A stretch of 56,001 nt of DNA from Clostridium arbusti SL206 (GTDB lineage: Bacteria > Bacillota > Clostridia > Clostridiales > Clostridiaceae). The position numbers and the translations under genes were made by a program. Numbering within the stretch: position 1 is the first letter of the stretch; each line of letters begins with the position of its first letter. The notes under the pieces were generated by a model that saw nothing but the letters and a program-made list of their open reading frames with translations, searched no databases and was not told the origin of the DNA. Below are positions 8,415 to 17,575 of the stretch, piece by piece. The stretch is taken from positions 1 through 56,001 of the forward strand of contig NZ_BAEV01000011.1 in NCBI RefSeq assembly GCF_000246895.1, in the 5' to 3' direction.

Positions 8415-10876
8415 TTAAATGATCTCCAGAAACTTCCTTGTTTATCTATTATATCTTCAATGTCTTCAAACAATATATGGAATGTGGGAAATCCAGCTGC
8501 ATAAGGGGCTATTTCATAAGGATAAAAATATATATTTAACATATTTTCAGAAATAAAAAATGGTTGATCTTTTTTTATACCTTTATACTGATCAAGCCAT
8601 ACATCTGAATCTGGACCTTGTGCCTTAATCTGTTTTTCAATAATACTGCTTAGTACTTTAACATAGTTGCTATTCTTTTTAAACAATTCTGATAGACTAT
8701 ATATTCTTCCATCTTTTAATCCCACATGAACATAGATTAGTGTAGGCATGCCATGGGCTGCTCCAAAAGGATAATTGTATCCAGATAATTCTAGAACTAA
8801 TAAATCCTTTTTAAAATATTCTATAGAAAAATCTCCATAATAGTTATAGTCAAGTTCTTTTTTACTATCTATTTTCTTTACCTGTGCCAAGCTAGCAATT
8901 TTTTCATTTATATGTCTTTGTCTTTTTGTATCCTTAACACCTAAAACTTTAGGATAATATACCAAATAGTTTCTATTGGGATTATATTTAATTTCCTGCA
9001 CCTTAAAGAATTCATTTAATTTAACATCACTGTTTTGTTGCCAAACTACTTCCCCAGATTTATTTAAATATGAAACTCTATTATCCACATTAGCTTTAAT
9101 CAAGTTTTTTTCTAGATTAAGTGTTCCACTGCCTTTCACAATAGGTAAATTTGATACCTTTTTTCCTAACTTGTCAATAAAGAATGTGTTAGTATTATCA
9201 TAAGCCGAAGCTAAATTATTTTCATAATTTGAAACTCCATAATAAACAAAGTCAGTAAGAACTCTGCCTTTGGTGTTTGCCAAGGCATATATTGAACCTT
9301 TGGTAGGATTATTTTTATCAATAGACTTTCCTACAGCCACCATGCCTTCGTTTAAAAGCTTTATATCATTATAAATTGGTTGTATTATATAGCTTCCTTC
9401 CCTATCAATCAAACCATATTTATTTTCAAAATCTGCAGATGCATTTACAATGGCTACATTGTCTTTAAAGTTTTCAACTGACCCAAATTTAGGCTCTATA
9501 ATAACTTCCCCATTTTCATTTATATAGCCAAATTTTCCATCAAGCTTTTCCTTAAATAAAAGCAATCCATCACTTATATCTCCTACAAGTGGATAAGTAA
9601 ATATCTTTAGAGTATTTCCATTAGGATCTATTATCTCATAATTTCCCTTTAGAACTTTAACCACTGCTTTACTATCTTTAAAATTATTTGCCACTTCATA
9701 TTTTGAAGATATTACTACTTTTCCCAATCTATTTACGTATCCATATATCCATTGACCATTTGTATTTACTTCTACAAAGGTAGCTCTATTTTCTTGAAAA
9801 TTACCAATATAATATTTATATTCAAATATCTTTTTACCTGTCTCTGAAAAAGCGTAGTATCCCTCCTTATTAGTGGCAATAGCTATGCCTTCGCTAAACT
9901 TTTCAATGTAATCATATTTGGGTTCTATAATAAACTTTCCATTTGAATCTATAACACCCATATCATTTTTAGATATTATAGCCAAACCATTATTTTGAAA
10001 ATCCATTGCCGATTGAAAATCAGGTTTAATAATGAATTTTCCTTCACTATTAATGTATCCCCATTGAATACCATCTATAGTTCTAATAGAAGCTGGATAG
10101 ATTTCCTTAGAGAAATAACCTATAATATTCCTTTTTCCCTCTGCTTTAGCTTTTAAAGCTAGAAATGCCGCTTTTGATGGATACTCCATATTTAAATTTA
10201 GTCCTTTATCTATTGATTTTAAGGCTTCTTTATCTTCTCCAGCTTTAATTTGTGCATCGGCTAAATAATACCAATAGAAGGCAGCATCTGGCATCTCTTT
10301 AACTTTCTTTTCATAGTACCTAACTACCATTTTGAAATAATCTTTATAAATATCCTTATCTACAAAAACCTTGTCACCGTCTATACCAAATACTTCTATT
10401 TTATAAGCCTCACCAGTATCATGCTGCCATATGGCAAAATCCTTTCTATTGCTGCCCTGTACCGAAAATATTTGTAAAATACTGTAATTCATATCTTTTA
10501 CTATTCTCTTTAGTCCATAGGCCTTCCAAGTAAATATATTCAGTTCAGACCAAATTGATCCTATTTGCCATCCAACTACAATATCTTTCACACCACTATT
10601 GTCAAAATCTACATAGTCTAAATAGTTTATTCCCACCCCCTTACCTTTTATTGAAAATACACTACGCCATTGTCCATCATAATTTTTCAATACCATTAAG
10701 TAATAGTCATTTAATAGCTTGTAAGGTATTACCGCTTCTAAATTTCCATCTTTATCTAAGTCTGCTACTTTTATAGTAGAAACTTTTTGTGGATTAAGTG
10801 AAGTTATAAGTTCTGCCCCTTGAGGTAAAAATCTGATAAAATAATTTATATTTGTACTCTCATTATCTTGAAGCAA
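8411..10876 (-). CDS. WG-repeat protein with FG-GAP, TPR and DUF3298 regions
   Basis: An 821-residue modular protein. Residues about 35-180 resemble an FG-GAP/VCBS blade region (VADLDKDGNLEAVIPY, VDFDNSGVKDIVVGW). A TPR-like helical pair follows at about 195-250. About eight WG beta repeats come next (WGYINSEGKFIIKPDFQSA, GVIDSNGKFIIEPKYDYIE and others), and the C-terminal 200 residues match the DUF4163/DUF3298 type found in anti-sigma factor RsiV-like proteins. The start is TTG after GGAG at normal spacing. No signal peptide or TM segment is visible, which is odd for domains usually extracellular. The overlapping kinase-like gene suggests a signalling pair. Function is unknown. Confidence 0.8.
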   Translation of the reverse strand: MLQDNESTNINYFIRFLPQGAELITSLNPQKVSTIKVADLDKDGNLEAVIPYKLLNDYYLMVLKNYDGQWRSVFSIKGKGVGINYLDYVDFDNSGVKDIVVGWQIGSIWSELNIFTWKAYGLKRIVKDMNYSILQIFSVQGSNRKDFAIWQHDTGEAYKIEVFGIDGDKVFVDKDIYKDYFKMVVRYYEKKVKEMPDAAFYWYYLADAQIKAGEDKEALKSIDKGLNLNMEYPSKAAFLALKAKAEGKRNIIGYFSKEIYPASIRTIDGIQWGYINSEGKFIIKPDFQSAMDFQNNGLAIISKNDMGVIDSNGKFIIEPKYDYIEKFSEGIAIATNKEGYYAFSETGKKIFEYKYYIGNFQENRATFVEVNTNGQWIYGYVNRLGKVVISSKYEVANNFKDSKAVVKVLKGNYEIIDPNGNTLKIFTYPLVGDISDGLLLFKEKLDGKFGYINENGEVIIEPKFGSVENFKDNVAIVNASADFENKYGLIDREGSYIIQPIYNDIKLLNEGMVAVGKSIDKNNPTKGSIYALANTKGRVLTDFVYYGVSNYENNLASAYDNTNTFFIDKLGKKVSNLPIVKGSGTLNLEKNLIKANVDNRVSYLNKSGEVVWQQNSDVKLNEFFKVQEIKYNPNRNYLVYYPKVLGVKDTKRQRHINEKIASLAQVKKIDSKKELDYNYYGDFSIEYFKKDLLVLELSGYNYPFGAAHGMPTLIYVHVGLKDGRIYSLSELFKKNSNYVKVLSSIIEKQIKAQGPDSDVWLDQYKGIKKDQPFFISENMLNIYFYPYEIAPYAAGFPTFHILFEDIEDIIDKQGSFWRSFN

Positions 10877-11148
10877 TTAAATCCACTCCATTCTATATGC
10901 TTTCATATTTATTCTATGAAATATATACATAATTTGTGAATTAAAATTATCAATTTCATATTGACTACTAAATTCATATTATTAATAGTAGAAGTACATT
11001 TAAATATTACAGCTATTAATAAACTAGTATATATCCATATCTAAAATCACATTTTGCAATATTTATAGTATTTTATGCAATAATTTTTGCAAAACTTGTG
11101 TATATAATATTACTATATAAAAGTTATATAGATATTTGGAGGTTAAAT

Positions 11149-12369
11149 ATGAAAATAGTAGTACAAAAATTTGGTGGTACTTCTGTTTCCACCAAAGAAA
11201 GAAGATCATTAGTATTAGAAAAAATAATAGAAGCAAAGCAAAATGGCTATAGCCCCGTAGTAGTAGTATCAGCTATGGGTAGAAAGGGAGAACCCTACGC
11301 TACAGACACGCTTCTATCTCTTATAGATAATAGTTTTAAGGAAAATAATTTACAGGCAAGTGACTTGCTTATGGGCTGTGGTGAAATCATAAGTACTGTA
11401 ATTATGAGTAATGAACTGAGTAGAAAGTCTATAGACTCAGTACCTCTACTTGGTGGACAGTCTGGAATAATTACAGATAATAACTTCAGTAATGCCTCAG
11501 TACTAAGAGTAGATACAAAAAGACTTTTAGCTATAATAAACCAAGGGAAAGTACCCATAGTTGCTGGATTTCAGGGATTAACTGAAGATGGATACATCAC
11601 TACCTTAGGTAGAGGTGGCAGTGATGTTACTGCTTCTATCTTAGGTGCAGCATTAAATTGTAGCAAAATTGAGATATACACAGATGTAGATGGCATAATG
11701 ACTGCAGATCCAAGAATTGTTAAAGATGCTTCGCTAATAAAAGAAATAAGTTATAATGAAGTTTTTCAACTTGCCGATCAAGGGGCAAAAGTAATTCATC
11801 CTAGAGCGGTACAAATTGCCGCAAAATCTAATATACCTTTAGTAATAAAAAATACTCTTAACCACTGTAGTGGAACTATAATAAATAAAGATGGTACTAA
11901 TGAATATAAAGGTCTTATAACAGGAATAGCCAATATGAATAATAGAATTCAAATAAAAGTTTCAGTAGATGATAATAAAGGAAATGACAACTATTTTAAC
12001 ATTTTGAATATGCTTGCTGAAAATAAAATAAGTATAGATTTAATAAATGTCTTCCCAAAGAAAAAAATATTTACTATAAATAAAAATCAGTTTGATGAAT
12101 TCATTTCAGTAATGAAGAATTTAAATATAAACTACACTCATGAAGACGATTGTAGTAAAATTGCACTTATAGGTAATGGAATGAAAGAAGTACCTGGCGT
12201 AATGGCAACTATACTAAAAACACTTACAAGAGAAGGTGTTGAAATTTTACAAACTGCTGATTCTAATACAACTATTTGGTGTCTTGTTAAAACAACCGCA
12301 GCAATTAAAACTATAAATGCCTTGCACAAGGAGTTTAAATTAGAGTACAAATGTAAATCTATAAACTAA
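11149..12369 (+). CDS. lysC: Aspartate kinase
   Basis: Catalyses ATP-dependent phosphorylation of aspartate, the first step to lysine, threonine, methionine and diaminopimelate. The 406-residue protein starts at an ATG preceded by GGAGG and reads MKIVVQKFGGTSV, the kinase signature. GRGGSDVTASILGAALN and the EIYTDVDGIMTADPRIV segment complete the amino acid kinase domain (to about 270), followed by two C-terminal ACT domains that bind allosteric effectors. It is monofunctional, with no homoserine dehydrogenase part. The frame is open further upstream to 11098 without RBS support. It is a single gene flanked by a terminator; no lysine riboswitch was seen in the 270-bp leader. Confidence 0.93.
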   Translation: MKIVVQKFGGTSVSTKERRSLVLEKIIEAKQNGYSPVVVVSAMGRKGEPYATDTLLSLIDNSFKENNLQASDLLMGCGEIISTVIMSNELSRKSIDSVPLLGGQSGIITDNNFSNASVLRVDTKRLLAIINQGKVPIVAGFQGLTEDGYITTLGRGGSDVTASILGAALNCSKIEIYTDVDGIMTADPRIVKDASLIKEISYNEVFQLADQGAKVIHPRAVQIAAKSNIPLVIKNTLNHCSGTIINKDGTNEYKGLITGIANMNNRIQIKVSVDDNKGNDNYFNILNMLAENKISIDLINVFPKKKIFTINKNQFDEFISVMKNLNINYTHEDDCSKIALIGNGMKEVPGVMATILKTLTREGVEILQTADSNTTIWCLVKTTAAIKTINALHKEFKLEYKCKSIN

Positions 12370-12420
12370 ACTTTAAACTGTAAATACATGTACTGTTTAT
12401 TCTTATAATATAAACTAAAA

Positions 12421-12454
12421 ATGGGTGTCTCACACTGTATTAGAGATCACCCGT
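12421..12454 (+). terminator. Terminator of aspartate kinase gene
   Basis: ATGGGTG-TCTC pairs with GAGA-TCACCCGT with a one-base bulge, followed by TTCTTCTTTG, 50 bp after the stop codon. Confidence 0.6.
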
Positions 12455-12470
12455 TCTTCTTTGTAATTTT

Positions 12471-12629
12471 AGGCACATTCAAATAAATAACTAGTCAGTA
12501 TGCTAGTCTATTTTGAATCCCACCACGTCAATAGAACCCTCAGATAGCTCACTATCTGAAGAACCTATTTCCTTGTAGGATTCAAAATATACGTCGCATC
12601 TTTGACTTACTATTTATTTTCATATGCCT
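12471..12629 (-). repeat. Structured interspersed repeat, full copy 3
   Basis: A 159-bp copy in reverse orientation, flanked by TTA on both sides, between the convergent lysC and speD genes. Read on the minus strand, the six-pair hairpin (12520-12534) is CTATTG-ACG-TGGTGG. Four bases differ from copy 2, yet every pair is still Watson-Crick or G-U. The inner stem ATTTTGAATCC/GGATTCAAAAT is perfect, as is TCAGATAG/CTATCTGA. Confidence 0.93.
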
Positions 12630-12718
12630 TATAATCAATTGTTTTTCCCAAAATTTTCTTTATTAAATACAGTTTTATAAAATTAAAGTATAGCTGTTTA
12701 ACATGATTTTATAATATA

Positions 12719-13531
12719 CTAATTTATATTTATACCATAGAATATTTCTGTCATTTCTTTATCCAAGGCCTTCGTTATGTCATTCCTTTTTTCTTCATTT
12801 AAGCTTTTTTCTCTTACATCAAACAAGTAATTTTCTAGTTTTATATCCTTTAACTTCATCTTTGTATGAAATATATTAGATTGATATATATTCATATCAG
12901 TCAAAATATATTTATCTATAGTTCTATTAGCAATGAAATTCTGTATAGAATTTATTTTATGATCTATATAATGCTTTTGTCCATTTATATCTCTAGTAAA
13001 TCCTCTAACTTTATAATCTATAGTAATAATATCTGAATCAAAACTATCAATTAAATAATCTAAAGCTTTAAGAGGTGAAATAGTGCCACAGGTTGCAACA
13101 TCAATATCAACCCTAAAAGTACTAATACTATTTTGGGGATGGCTCTCTGGATACGTATGCACTGTAACATGACTCTTATCTAGATGCCCCACTAAATTTT
13201 CTCTTATCGGTGATATTATTCCCTTATTACAAGATGGATCAAGTACATATAAAGGTACTTCTTCTTCTGAAATCAGTAAAGTTACACTAGCACCTTGAGG
13301 TTCATAATCTTGCTTTGCAATATTTAATACACTGGCACCTATTATCTCTGTAACGTCCTTCAAAATACCTGTTAATCTTTCAGAATTATACTGTTCATCT
13401 ACATATTCAATATACTTTTTTCTATCCTGGTCAGTTTCAGTATAACAGACATCATATATATTGAAGCTAAGTGATTTTGTTAAATTATTAAATCCATAGA
13501 GTTTTAATTTGTTGTTATCAACTGCCGACAA
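12719..13531 (-). CDS. speD: S-adenosylmethionine decarboxylase proenzyme (SpeD)
   Basis: Produces decarboxylated SAM, the aminopropyl donor for spermidine. The 270-residue protein is of the longer E. coli-type class. It self-cleaves between Lys119 and Ser120 ([14 protein letters not shown]) to make the pyruvoyl cofactor; Cys148 (DVATCGT) is the expected proton donor. The start is TTG after GGTGGAG. No spermidine synthase (speE) lies beside it, so the partner must be elsewhere. A short repeat derivative (13553-13615) ends 20 bp upstream of the start. Confidence 0.93.
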   Translation of the reverse strand: MSAVDNNKLKLYGFNNLTKSLSFNIYDVCYTETDQDRKKYIEYVDEQYNSERLTGILKDVTEIIGASVLNIAKQDYEPQGASVTLLISEEEVPLYVLDPSCNKGIISPIRENLVGHLDKSHVTVHTYPESHPQNSISTFRVDIDVATCGTISPLKALDYLIDSFDSDIITIDYKVRGFTRDINGQKHYIDHKINSIQNFIANRTIDKYILTDMNIYQSNIFHTKMKLKDIKLENYLFDVREKSLNEEKRNDITKALDKEMTEIFYGININ

Positions 13532-13552
13532 TTTTCTCCACCTTTTCTCTTA

Positions 13553-13615
13553 AGACATAGGAAAATAAATAACTAGTCAATATAGTATTAACTTATTATT
13601 TATTTTCCTATGTCT
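13553..13615. repeat. Short palindromic derivative of the interspersed repeat
   Basis: A 63-bp element with ends AGACATAGG and CCTATGTCT and TAA at both junctions. Both arms keep AAAATAAATAA/TTATTTATTTT and the ACTAGTCA segment, but the structured interior is missing. Both ends carry the same complementary changes (GGCATGTG to GACATAGG), giving a near-perfect hairpin directly ahead of the speD ribosome binding site. Confidence 0.85.
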
Positions 13616-13738
13616 AAATCTATTTTAAAATCAATCTAAATAAGTTATATGCATAATATTATCATATCTCTATCTACTAAAACAATATGAATTTTTATAT
13701 TTTTAGTGCACATTAATCAAAAATATTTTTACTTATAT

Positions 13739-15196
13739 TTATAGGTCAGAAAACTCTATTTCTATCTTTCTCATACTAATATCCTCTGGTTCAAAATTCT
13801 TTATATTTTCTTCATCAATAGTCTTACAAGGAAGTATTATATTAAACTTGCACCCATGATTTATATCACTCTCTAAAACAATCTTTCCATTGTGCATTTC
13901 AACTAAGGATTTAACTAACGAAAGACCTATCCCACTGCCTTCATTTTCTTTTAACATTCCATCTTTAACCTGGGTAAATCTGTCAAATATTTTTTCCTGC
14001 ATATGTTTTGGTATACCAATTCCATTATCCTTTATTGATATAATTAATTTTTTTTTCTTTATACACATATAAACTTCTATATCCCCACCCTTTTGAGTAA
14101 ACTTTATAGCGTTAGAAAGCAGATTTAATATTACCCTTTCAATCTTTTCCCAATCACAAGCCATTACTTTTTCTTCAATTTCCGTATCAAATATAATATT
14201 TATACCCCTATCTTCTGCAAAGGGTACAATGGAAAGAGTAGTATCTTCTATGAGCTTTACAATCTCAATATTGTGTAAATCTAATTCCATAAATCCCGCT
14301 TCAATCTTACTCATATCTATAAAATTATTTGAGAGTTTTATAAGTCTATAGCAATTTTGTTTCATGGTCTTAAGGTAATCTAATGTTCTATGTTTATTAT
14401 CTAGCCTTTCTTTTGACAAGTTAAATTCAACTAGCTGAACACTACTAAATATAATATTTATAGGAGTTCTAAGCTCATGAGATATATTTGCTAAAAATTC
14501 AGCTTTTAACTTATCAAGTTCATTAGCCTTATTTATTATTTCTTCCTTATTTTTTACTTCTTCCTCAAGTACATTCATATGTTTGTTAAGATCCTTACGT
14601 TCATCTTCCATGGTAACTAATATAAGAATTAAAGAAGATGCCAAAGATTGAAGTACATAAAGAGCTAAATCCAAATTAGATGCATAGTTAATTACAAACA
14701 TAATTAAAATCTGAAAAATCATTTGGGCTATGGGAAAAACAACACAACAAACTCCTAAAAACTTTCTACTTATGTTATTATTCTTACTTTTAAGCATAAG
14801 TATACCTATTACTACATAAATAGACATGATTAATACCTTATGAATGAAAACACTTCCCTGAGGAAAAAAATTTAGAGAATATATATCTACTATAACAATA
14901 ATTAAAGCTGTACATTTATAGATTGGTTTTATAATAATATTTAAAAAATTGAGTAAAGCTAAAATTGCTATAAAATTTGCCATTAAAAAGAATAAAACTG
15001 TACTACTGCTAATAATATGATTGAATTGAATAATATTATTGAATATTGAGAAAATAACAGTAAATATGCCCAATATATGACTTACGGAAATTAAGTTTAT
15101 ATATTTTTTAGAATATATTGTATTAAAGGATATGCAGATAAGGGCTAAAGTTGCATAAATAAATAACATAATGAGAAAAAAAGTAATATCATGCAT
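13739..15196 (-). CDS. Membrane sensor histidine kinase
   Basis: A 485-residue sensor kinase. The N-terminal 200 residues form six or seven membrane segments without an obvious extracytoplasmic domain. A short coiled coil (DLNKHMNVLEEEVKNKEEI) leads into the HisKA box EFLANISHELRTPINIIFSS and a HATPase_c domain with NLLSNAIKFTQKGG, DNGIGIP and GSGIGLSLVKSLVEMHNG. The start chosen is the ATG at 15196, which follows GGAAG at proper spacing. No response regulator is adjacent. The kinase half and the final IEIEFSD tail match the kinase at 26445-28304, so the two are paralogues. Confidence 0.88.
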   Translation of the reverse strand: MHDITFFLIMLFIYATLALICISFNTIYSKKYINLISVSHILGIFTVIFSIFNNIIQFNHIISSSTVLFFLMANFIAILALLNFLNIIIKPIYKCTALIIVIVDIYSLNFFPQGSVFIHKVLIMSIYVVIGILMLKSKNNNISRKFLGVCCVVFPIAQMIFQILIMFVINYASNLDLALYVLQSLASSLILILVTMEDERKDLNKHMNVLEEEVKNKEEIINKANELDKLKAEFLANISHELRTPINIIFSSVQLVEFNLSKERLDNKHRTLDYLKTMKQNCYRLIKLSNNFIDMSKIEAGFMELDLHNIEIVKLIEDTTLSIVPFAEDRGINIIFDTEIEEKVMACDWEKIERVILNLLSNAIKFTQKGGDIEVYMCIKKKKLIISIKDNGIGIPKHMQEKIFDRFTQVKDGMLKENEGSGIGLSLVKSLVEMHNGKIVLESDINHGCKFNIILPCKTIDEENIKNFEPEDISMRKIEIEFSDL

Positions 15197-15330
15197 TCTA
15201 AACACTTCCAAAAATTATTTTTTCAACAAATTACATCAAAAATCATTATAAATACATTGTAACAGAATCCTCTAATACATTGTAACAAATTTTACAATTA
15301 TTTAAATTAAAATATTTATATATAAGTCTA

Positions 15331-15603
15331 TTAATCTTCTTCAACGGATATTTCTTCTATAACAAATTTATCAAAATCAATTTCATCTATGAAATGATTT
15401 TCATTAAATGTAGTTTTTCTTCTTCTATTGTATTCTTTTACATTAGGAGGCAACCAATAAGGTTTAGATATATCTAATTTATAACATAATTCTTTAATAC
15501 ACAATTTTAAATTATCTTGATAACTCCCATCTATATCAGAAACTGCTACTTCATTTTTTATAATTTTATTATTTTTTATAACTTTTCCCCATATTCTTAT
15601 CAT
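15331..15603 (-). CDS. Conserved hypothetical protein, 90 aa
   Basis: A small soluble protein starting MIRIWGKVIKNNKI with AGGAG six bases ahead of the ATG. It has a two-strand beginning, a central helix (LKLCIKELCYKLDISKPYWLP) and an acidic tail (EIDFDKFVIEEISVEED). No family was recognised with certainty; similar short proteins are common in clostridia. It is transcribed on its own, with a full repeat copy starting about 40 bp upstream of its ATG. Confidence 0.7.
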   Translation of the reverse strand: MIRIWGKVIKNNKIIKNEVAVSDIDGSYQDNLKLCIKELCYKLDISKPYWLPPNVKEYNRRRKTTFNENHFIDEIDFDKFVIEEISVEED

Positions 15604-15642
15604 GTGATTCTCCTATCTAAAATTAAGTACCGTGTAATAAGT

Positions 15643-15794
15643 TACATTTAAATAAATAGTTAGTATGCTAGTATATTTTAAATACTACTGCGTCAACAGA
15701 ACCCTCAGATAGCTCACTATCTTAGTCAACTGTTTCCTTGTATAATTCGTAATAGACTTCGCATCTTTGACTTAATATTTATTTTCATATGCCT
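15643..15794 (-). repeat. Structured interspersed repeat, diverged copy 4
   Basis: About 152 bp in reverse orientation. The distal arm is eroded (TTACATTTAAATAAATAG, lacking GGC) while the other end is normal (CATATGCC-TTA). The six-pair hairpin at 15685-15699 remains fully paired (CTGTTG-ACG-CAGTAG on the minus strand), as does GATAG-TGAG-CTATC, although surrounding sequence has drifted. Confidence 0.85.
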
Positions 15795-15916
15795 TAAATT
15801 AACTTTTTAACTTATTTTATAATTTTAATTTTTACCTGTCAAATATATGTTAAAAGAAATTTTTATCCGATGTATAGTTATCCTCTATACTTTCACTTAG
15901 AGTATAAATAAAAAAT

Positions 15917-15972
15917 AATCTATAAATATTCAATGAAATGTACTTAAACATTTCATTAAATATTTATAGATT
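15917..15972 (-). terminator. Terminator of the cyclopropane synthase gene
   Basis: A long stem (AATCTATAAATATT-AATGAAATGT and complement, about 24 pairs) followed on the minus strand by ATTTTTTATTT. It lies 97 bp after the stop codon of the minus-strand gene. Confidence 0.8.
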
Positions 15973-16068
15973 ATCTTCAAAATTCAAATTAAATAACGAT
16001 GCAATTTAATCTAAGAATATTTTTTATATTTATTATGTTATTAAATTCCATACTAAATAGATTTTTAT

Positions 16069-17310
16069 CTATTTATACATATATTCTCTTGTCAATGGTA
16101 TATTGAATCCAGGCTTTTTAGGTGACTTACTTAAAAGCACTTGATATATTGATATAAGACCAGCTCTAAAGTTTAATGCACAACCTGTCATATATAATAG
16201 CCAAGCTCTATATGTTTTATCAGAAGTAAATCCTATTGCCTTATCTTTATTTTCCTGTAAATTTTTAACCCACTGAACTAAAGTTTTATAATAATGTTCT
16301 CTTAGGCATTCTACATCACAAATTTCGTAGTTTTCATCTTCCATTATGGATATTCCACCACTTATTGTATTTAATTCGCCACCTGGGAATATGTATTTTT
16401 CTATAAACTCACTTTCATCTTTACCTACTTGTGAATTTTTAGAATGAGTTATACCATGATTTAAGAATAGTCCATTCTCTTTTAAGAGCCTATGCATAGT
16501 ACTAAAATAAACCGGCAAATTCTTTATTCCTACATGTTCAAACATTCCTATACTTACTATCTTATCGTATATGCCTTCACCTTCAACATCACGATAGTCT
16601 TTAAGTTCAACAAAACATTTTCCTTCAAGATTTTCATCTTTTATTCTCTGAGATACATATTTATACTGCTCTTCACTAATTGTTACTCCATGAGCTTCAA
16701 CACCATAATGTTTTGCTGCCCAAGTAATCATAGTGCCCCATCCACAACCTATTTCAAGAAGTTTTTCACCAGGCTTAAGTCTTAATTTTTTACATATATG
16801 ATCTACTTTATTTTCTTGAGCTGTAGTCAAATCATCTTCCTGATCCTTATAATAAGCACAAGAATATGTCATACTTGAACCTAAAAATAATCTATAAAAA
16901 TCATTAGATATATCGTAATGATGGGATATATTTTCTTTATCTTTCTCTTTTGTATGTAAGCTTATACTTGGAAAAGAAGTTCCCTTTAATAATAGAGTAA
17001 CCTTATCCTTATTTGATATTTCTATATCTTCAAACTGATCTTTTAAGGTCAAGGCCTCCATAATATTTCCTTCTATATCAAAAGTCTTATCCATATATGC
17101 TTCTGCAAAATTCATAGTTGTAGGATTGGCCAATATCTTTTTAAAGGTATTCTTATCATTGAACTTTAATACAAATTCTGGATTTTCTGTATAGTTAATA
17201 ATTTCACCATTCCAAAATACTATATTGAAATTTTTCTTAGTTTGTTCAAAAATACGTCCAACTGCTTCAAGTAAATCTTTGTCTTTATTTTTCTTAGTAT
17301 CAAAAGCCAT
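16069..17310 (-). CDS. cfa: Cyclopropane-fatty-acyl-phospholipid synthase
   Basis: SAM-dependent enzyme that adds a methylene bridge across cis double bonds of membrane phospholipid acyl chains. The 413-residue protein starts at the ATG after GGAGGGG; the frame extends slightly upstream to 17337 without support. Class signatures present: HYDISNDFYRLFLG, MTYSCAYY, the SAM-binding LLEIGCGWGTMITWAA, VSIGMFEHVG and HYYKTLVQWV near the C-terminus. It acts at the inner face of the membrane. A strong terminator follows, and the gene appears monocistronic. Confidence 0.94.
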   Translation of the reverse strand: MAFDTKKNKDKDLLEAVGRIFEQTKKNFNIVFWNGEIINYTENPEFVLKFNDKNTFKKILANPTTMNFAEAYMDKTFDIEGNIMEALTLKDQFEDIEISNKDKVTLLLKGTSFPSISLHTKEKDKENISHHYDISNDFYRLFLGSSMTYSCAYYKDQEDDLTTAQENKVDHICKKLRLKPGEKLLEIGCGWGTMITWAAKHYGVEAHGVTISEEQYKYVSQRIKDENLEGKCFVELKDYRDVEGEGIYDKIVSIGMFEHVGIKNLPVYFSTMHRLLKENGLFLNHGITHSKNSQVGKDESEFIEKYIFPGGELNTISGGISIMEDENYEICDVECLREHYYKTLVQWVKNLQENKDKAIGFTSDKTYRAWLLYMTGCALNFRAGLISIYQVLLSKSPKKPGFNIPLTREYMYK

Positions 17311-17575
17311 TGTATCCCCTCCAAATATCAATACCAAAAAAATTTTTTACATGCTTAAAGCCTATAAAAAATTTTTTCAATATATTAATTATAATATTCC
17401 ATTTTTTTTCATTCAAACGAGTATATTAAAAAAAAGCATAGTTGTAAACGTTTATTACTCTATAATTCTATGAAACAGTTCATTATTCTTCAATTTTTGC
17501 AATTTTTACTGCAACTTTAAATTACTATTGCAATTTTACATTTTTGTAAATATATATTTATTATTATAATACCTT

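Noticed and set aside
10877-11148. A lysine riboswitch ahead of aspartate kinase
   Set aside because: The region is AT-rich without the class's conserved blocks, and no terminator lies in the leader.
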